Shown here piece after piece: positions 59,593 through 61,522 of a DNA stretch of 61,522 nucleotides (positions are counted from its first letter, which is position 1; each line of letters starts with the position of its first letter). Under the pieces are notes generated by a model that saw only the letters and a list, made by a program, of their open reading frames with translations, was not told where the DNA came from and made no database searches. The position numbers and the translations under genes are program-made. The DNA is from Bacteroidia bacterium (GTDB lineage: Bacteria; Bacteroidota; Bacteroidia; Bacteroidales; VadinHA17), in assembly GCA_026391215.1 (NCBI GenBank), contig JAPLDX010000081.1, positions 1-61,522 of the forward strand, written 5' to 3'.

Positions 59593-61522
59593 ATGACAAT
59601 GAAAACATATACATCTTTTTTTCTGATTTTGTTATTGTCATTATTTGCAGGTAAGGCAGTTGGGCAATGTACTGTAGAAGCTGGTGCCGACGAAACGATC
59701 TGTGAAGAAGGTACGACTAATCCTCTGGGAGGCTCAATAGGTGACGGTACAAGTGCCCTATGGACATCTTCAGACGGAGGCACTTTTTTACCTTTAGCTA
59801 CTGATCTGAATGCTACATGGCAGGCTCCGGCAGGCGTTACAGGACCTGTTACTCTTACTCTTACCGGAAGTGGCGGATCATGTGAGCCAACTTCAGACAC
59901 AAAACAAGTTACGGTCAATCCTATACTGGATGTAAGTGTTTTGATATCAGCCGGTGCAAATCCTGTATGTGCAGGCACTTCTGTGACATTTACAGCTTCA
60001 CCGACAAACGGCGGTACACCAACATACCAGTGGTATAAAAATGGTACAACACCTATCGGAACAGGCAGTTCATTAGATTATGAGCCAGCCGATGGTGATA
60101 AAATAACTGTTGTAATGACTTCGAGCGAGACAACATGTACCACCGGTAATCCGGCCACATCGAATGAGGTTATCATGATAGTTAATCCTTTACTTCCGGT
60201 CAGTGTCTCGATAACCGCTTCTAACAATAATATTTGTACAGGTACGGCAATAACTTTTACTGCAACACCGGTCTATGGAGGAGGAACACCGTTATACCAG
60301 TGGTACGAAAGTACGACACCCGTTGGTACAAACAGTCCAACATATACATATGATCCTGATAATGGTGATGAGATTACAGTCAGACTGACTTCAAGTGAAA
60401 CATGCACAACTGGTAATCCGGCTACTTCAAATGCTATCGCTATGACAGTTTATTCTGATCACCCTGCAAAACCAGGCACTATCGCCGGAAAATCAGATGT
60501 TTGTCAGGGTGAGACTAATGTGGATTATTCCATTTCAGATGTTGAAAATGCGTTATCTTATGAATGGTCCGTTGGAAGTGAAACAACTATTGTTTCAGGA
60601 GATGGCACAACAAGTATTGTTGTTAACTTTAGTGCCTTAGCCACCAGCCATAGTATATATGTCATTTCTAGAAACACCTGTGGTGATAGCGATAATAAAG
60701 CCAAATCAATAACTGTTCATGTTCCACCCACTGCTACAATAGGAGAAGCCGCAACTGTTTGTCAGAATGCATCTTATCCACAGATTACTATTTACAATCC
60801 TCAATCCAATGGTATAACGGTTACATATAATATTAATGGAGCCAATCAAACGACTGTTAACGTTTCAGGCAACAATCATACACATGTAAATGCCCCGACT
60901 GAAATTGCAGGAGAATTTACTTATTCTCTGGTAAGTGCTAAATATCAGTCAGGAACAATATGCGAAAATCTTATTTCAGGAACAGCGACAATATCTGTCA
61001 CACCTATTGTAGGAATACCAACACCCATTACAATCTCAGCCGGAAGTGATCCCGCGTGCCAGCTTACTAACGGGACGACTACAACTACATATACAACAAC
61101 AGCTGCCAACAGCACAGGTTTTAACTGGTCGTTAAGTGATGGTGCTGCAGGAAATATTGGTTTTACAACAGGAGTAATGACCTGGGCAGATGGTTTTTCA
61201 GAAAGTGTTAATATACAGGTAGTTGCCATTGGTTGTGGTACTTCCTCACAGGTAATAAGAGCAGTAAGTATAACTCCGACAGTAGGTACTCCGACTGCAA
61301 TTAATATATCGACCGGGAGCGAACCCATCTGCCAGCTGCCTGATGGATCGTCCACGACCACGTATACCACCACAGCTACATACAGCACAGGTTTTAACTG
61401 GTCGTTAAGCAACAGTGCTGCCGGCTCCATTGGAGCTTCATCAGGTATAATGACATGGGCAAGCGGCTTTTCCGGAAGCGTAGACATACAGGTTACTGCC
61501 AATGGATGCAACGATCCTTCTT
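59593..61522 (+). CDS. Large secreted Ig-like repeat protein (partial)
   Basis: The reading frame is open from ATG 59593 to the window end (643 codons), so it continues beyond. A signal peptide (MTMKTYTSFFLILLLSLFAG) is followed by Ig/PKD-like repeats. Two are of one type (NPVCAGTSVTFTASPTNGGT and NNICTGTAITFTATPVYGGG, then TPxYQWY and SSETCTTGNPATSN). Two more are spaced 273 bp apart (about 91 residues), at 61009 and 61282, sharing TTTTYTTTA, STGFNWSLS and IMTWASGFSG-type segments. Such proteins are adhesins or gliding/surface proteins, often exported by type IX secretion; the C-terminal sorting domain would be beyond the window, so that is unproven. It follows the lipoprotein gene by 44 bp. 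Position 59599 offers an alternative ATG. Confidence 0.85.
   Translation, partial: MTMKTYTSFFLILLLSLFAGKAVGQCTVEAGADETICEEGTTNPLGGSIGDGTSALWTSSDGGTFLPLATDLNATWQAPAGVTGPVTLTLTGSGGSCEPTSDTKQVTVNPILDVSVLISAGANPVCAGTSVTFTASPTNGGTPTYQWYKNGTTPIGTGSSLDYEPADGDKITVVMTSSETTCTTGNPATSNEVIMIVNPLLPVSVSITASNNNICTGTAITFTATPVYGGGTPLYQWYESTTPVGTNSPTYTYDPDNGDEITVRLTSSETCTTGNPATSNAIAMTVYSDHPAKPGTIAGKSDVCQGETNVDYSISDVENALSYEWSVGSETTIVSGDGTTSIVVNFSALATSHSIYVISRNTCGDSDNKAKSITVHVPPTATIGEAATVCQNASYPQITIYNPQSNGITVTYNINGANQTTVNVSGNNHTHVNAPTEIAGEFTYSLVSAKYQSGTICENLISGTATISVTPIVGIPTPITISAGSDPACQLTNGTTTTTYTTTAANSTGFNWSLSDGAAGNIGFTTGVMTWADGFSESVNIQVVAIGCGTSSQVIRAVSITPTVGTPTAINISTGSEPICQLPDGSSTTTYTTTATYSTGFNWSLSNSAAGSIGASSGIMTWASGFSGSVDIQVTANGCNDPS

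Noticed and set aside
59538..61511. Minus-strand frames opposite the Ig-like protein
   Set aside because: Low-complexity Thr/Ser repeats leave the opposite strand open; the plus frame has a signal peptide and repeats.
1..61522. tRNA, rRNA or riboswitch genes
   Set aside because: I looked in the gaps for cloverleaf or known leader patterns and saw none; a covariance-model search would be needed to be certain.

Overview
This window is a contig piece from a member of the Bacteroidota, most likely an uncultured Bacteroidales-type bacterium. The evidence is a GH97 glycosidase, a ComEA-like helix-hairpin-helix/outer-membrane barrel paired with a PorV-like protein, lysyl-tRNA synthetase with the C-terminal extension seen in Bacteroidota, L-fucose catabolism genes, GxxExxY and DUF4956/CotH families, and several TAnnTTTG-type -7 promoter boxes. 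No rRNA, tRNA, CRISPR array or prophage was recognised. The sequence is about 90% coding, in short operons.

Region 1 (1-17.2 kb) is accessory. It holds three paralogous TIR-transmembrane-TolB-like-TPR proteins (8-2359, 5366-7585, 14751-16955). Between them lie a polysaccharide deacetylase, a GH97 glycosidase, a beta-helix protein, a winged-helix/iron-sulfur protein, an IS200-like (REP-associated type) transposase flanked by direct copies of a composite hairpin repeat, an SdiA-regulated-like lipoprotein, and a three-gene FMN-binding/CotH-like/DUF4956 operon. A third, transposase-free copy of the hairpin repeat follows the third TIR gene.

Region 2 (17.2-23.3 kb) is signalling. A SpoIIE/PP2C phosphatase carrying three RyR-like repeats lies downstream of a fused SiaB-kinase/SiaC-substrate protein. 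Together they look like a compact SiaABC-type partner-switching module. It is divergent from a TerB-ABCG-type transporter fusion.

Region 3 (23.3-49 kb) is mostly housekeeping: lysS, a D-amino-acid transaminase, fucI-DUF5362-fucK, lipA-lipB-recJ-methyltransferase, a PorV-like/HHH-barrel pair interrupted by a GxxExxY gene inside inverted repeats, purE, an hpt-adk-obg-PAP2-lplA-plsC run, and parE-parC-aroK. Two intergenic repeat families sit exactly at gene ends and appear to supply or abut stop codons.

Region 4 (49.1-61.5 kb) is a co-directional run: an ATP/ADP-translocase-like carrier fused to a HEAT-like C-terminal half, a membrane HAMP-SpoIIE phosphatase, an nSTAND-transmembrane-WD40 protein, an outer-membrane barrel protein with a TPR-like N-terminus, a lipoprotein, and the beginning of a large Ig-like repeat surface protein that runs off the window. 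Region 2 and region 4 each hold a SpoIIE phosphatase, but the only SiaB/SiaC partner in the window is in region 2.
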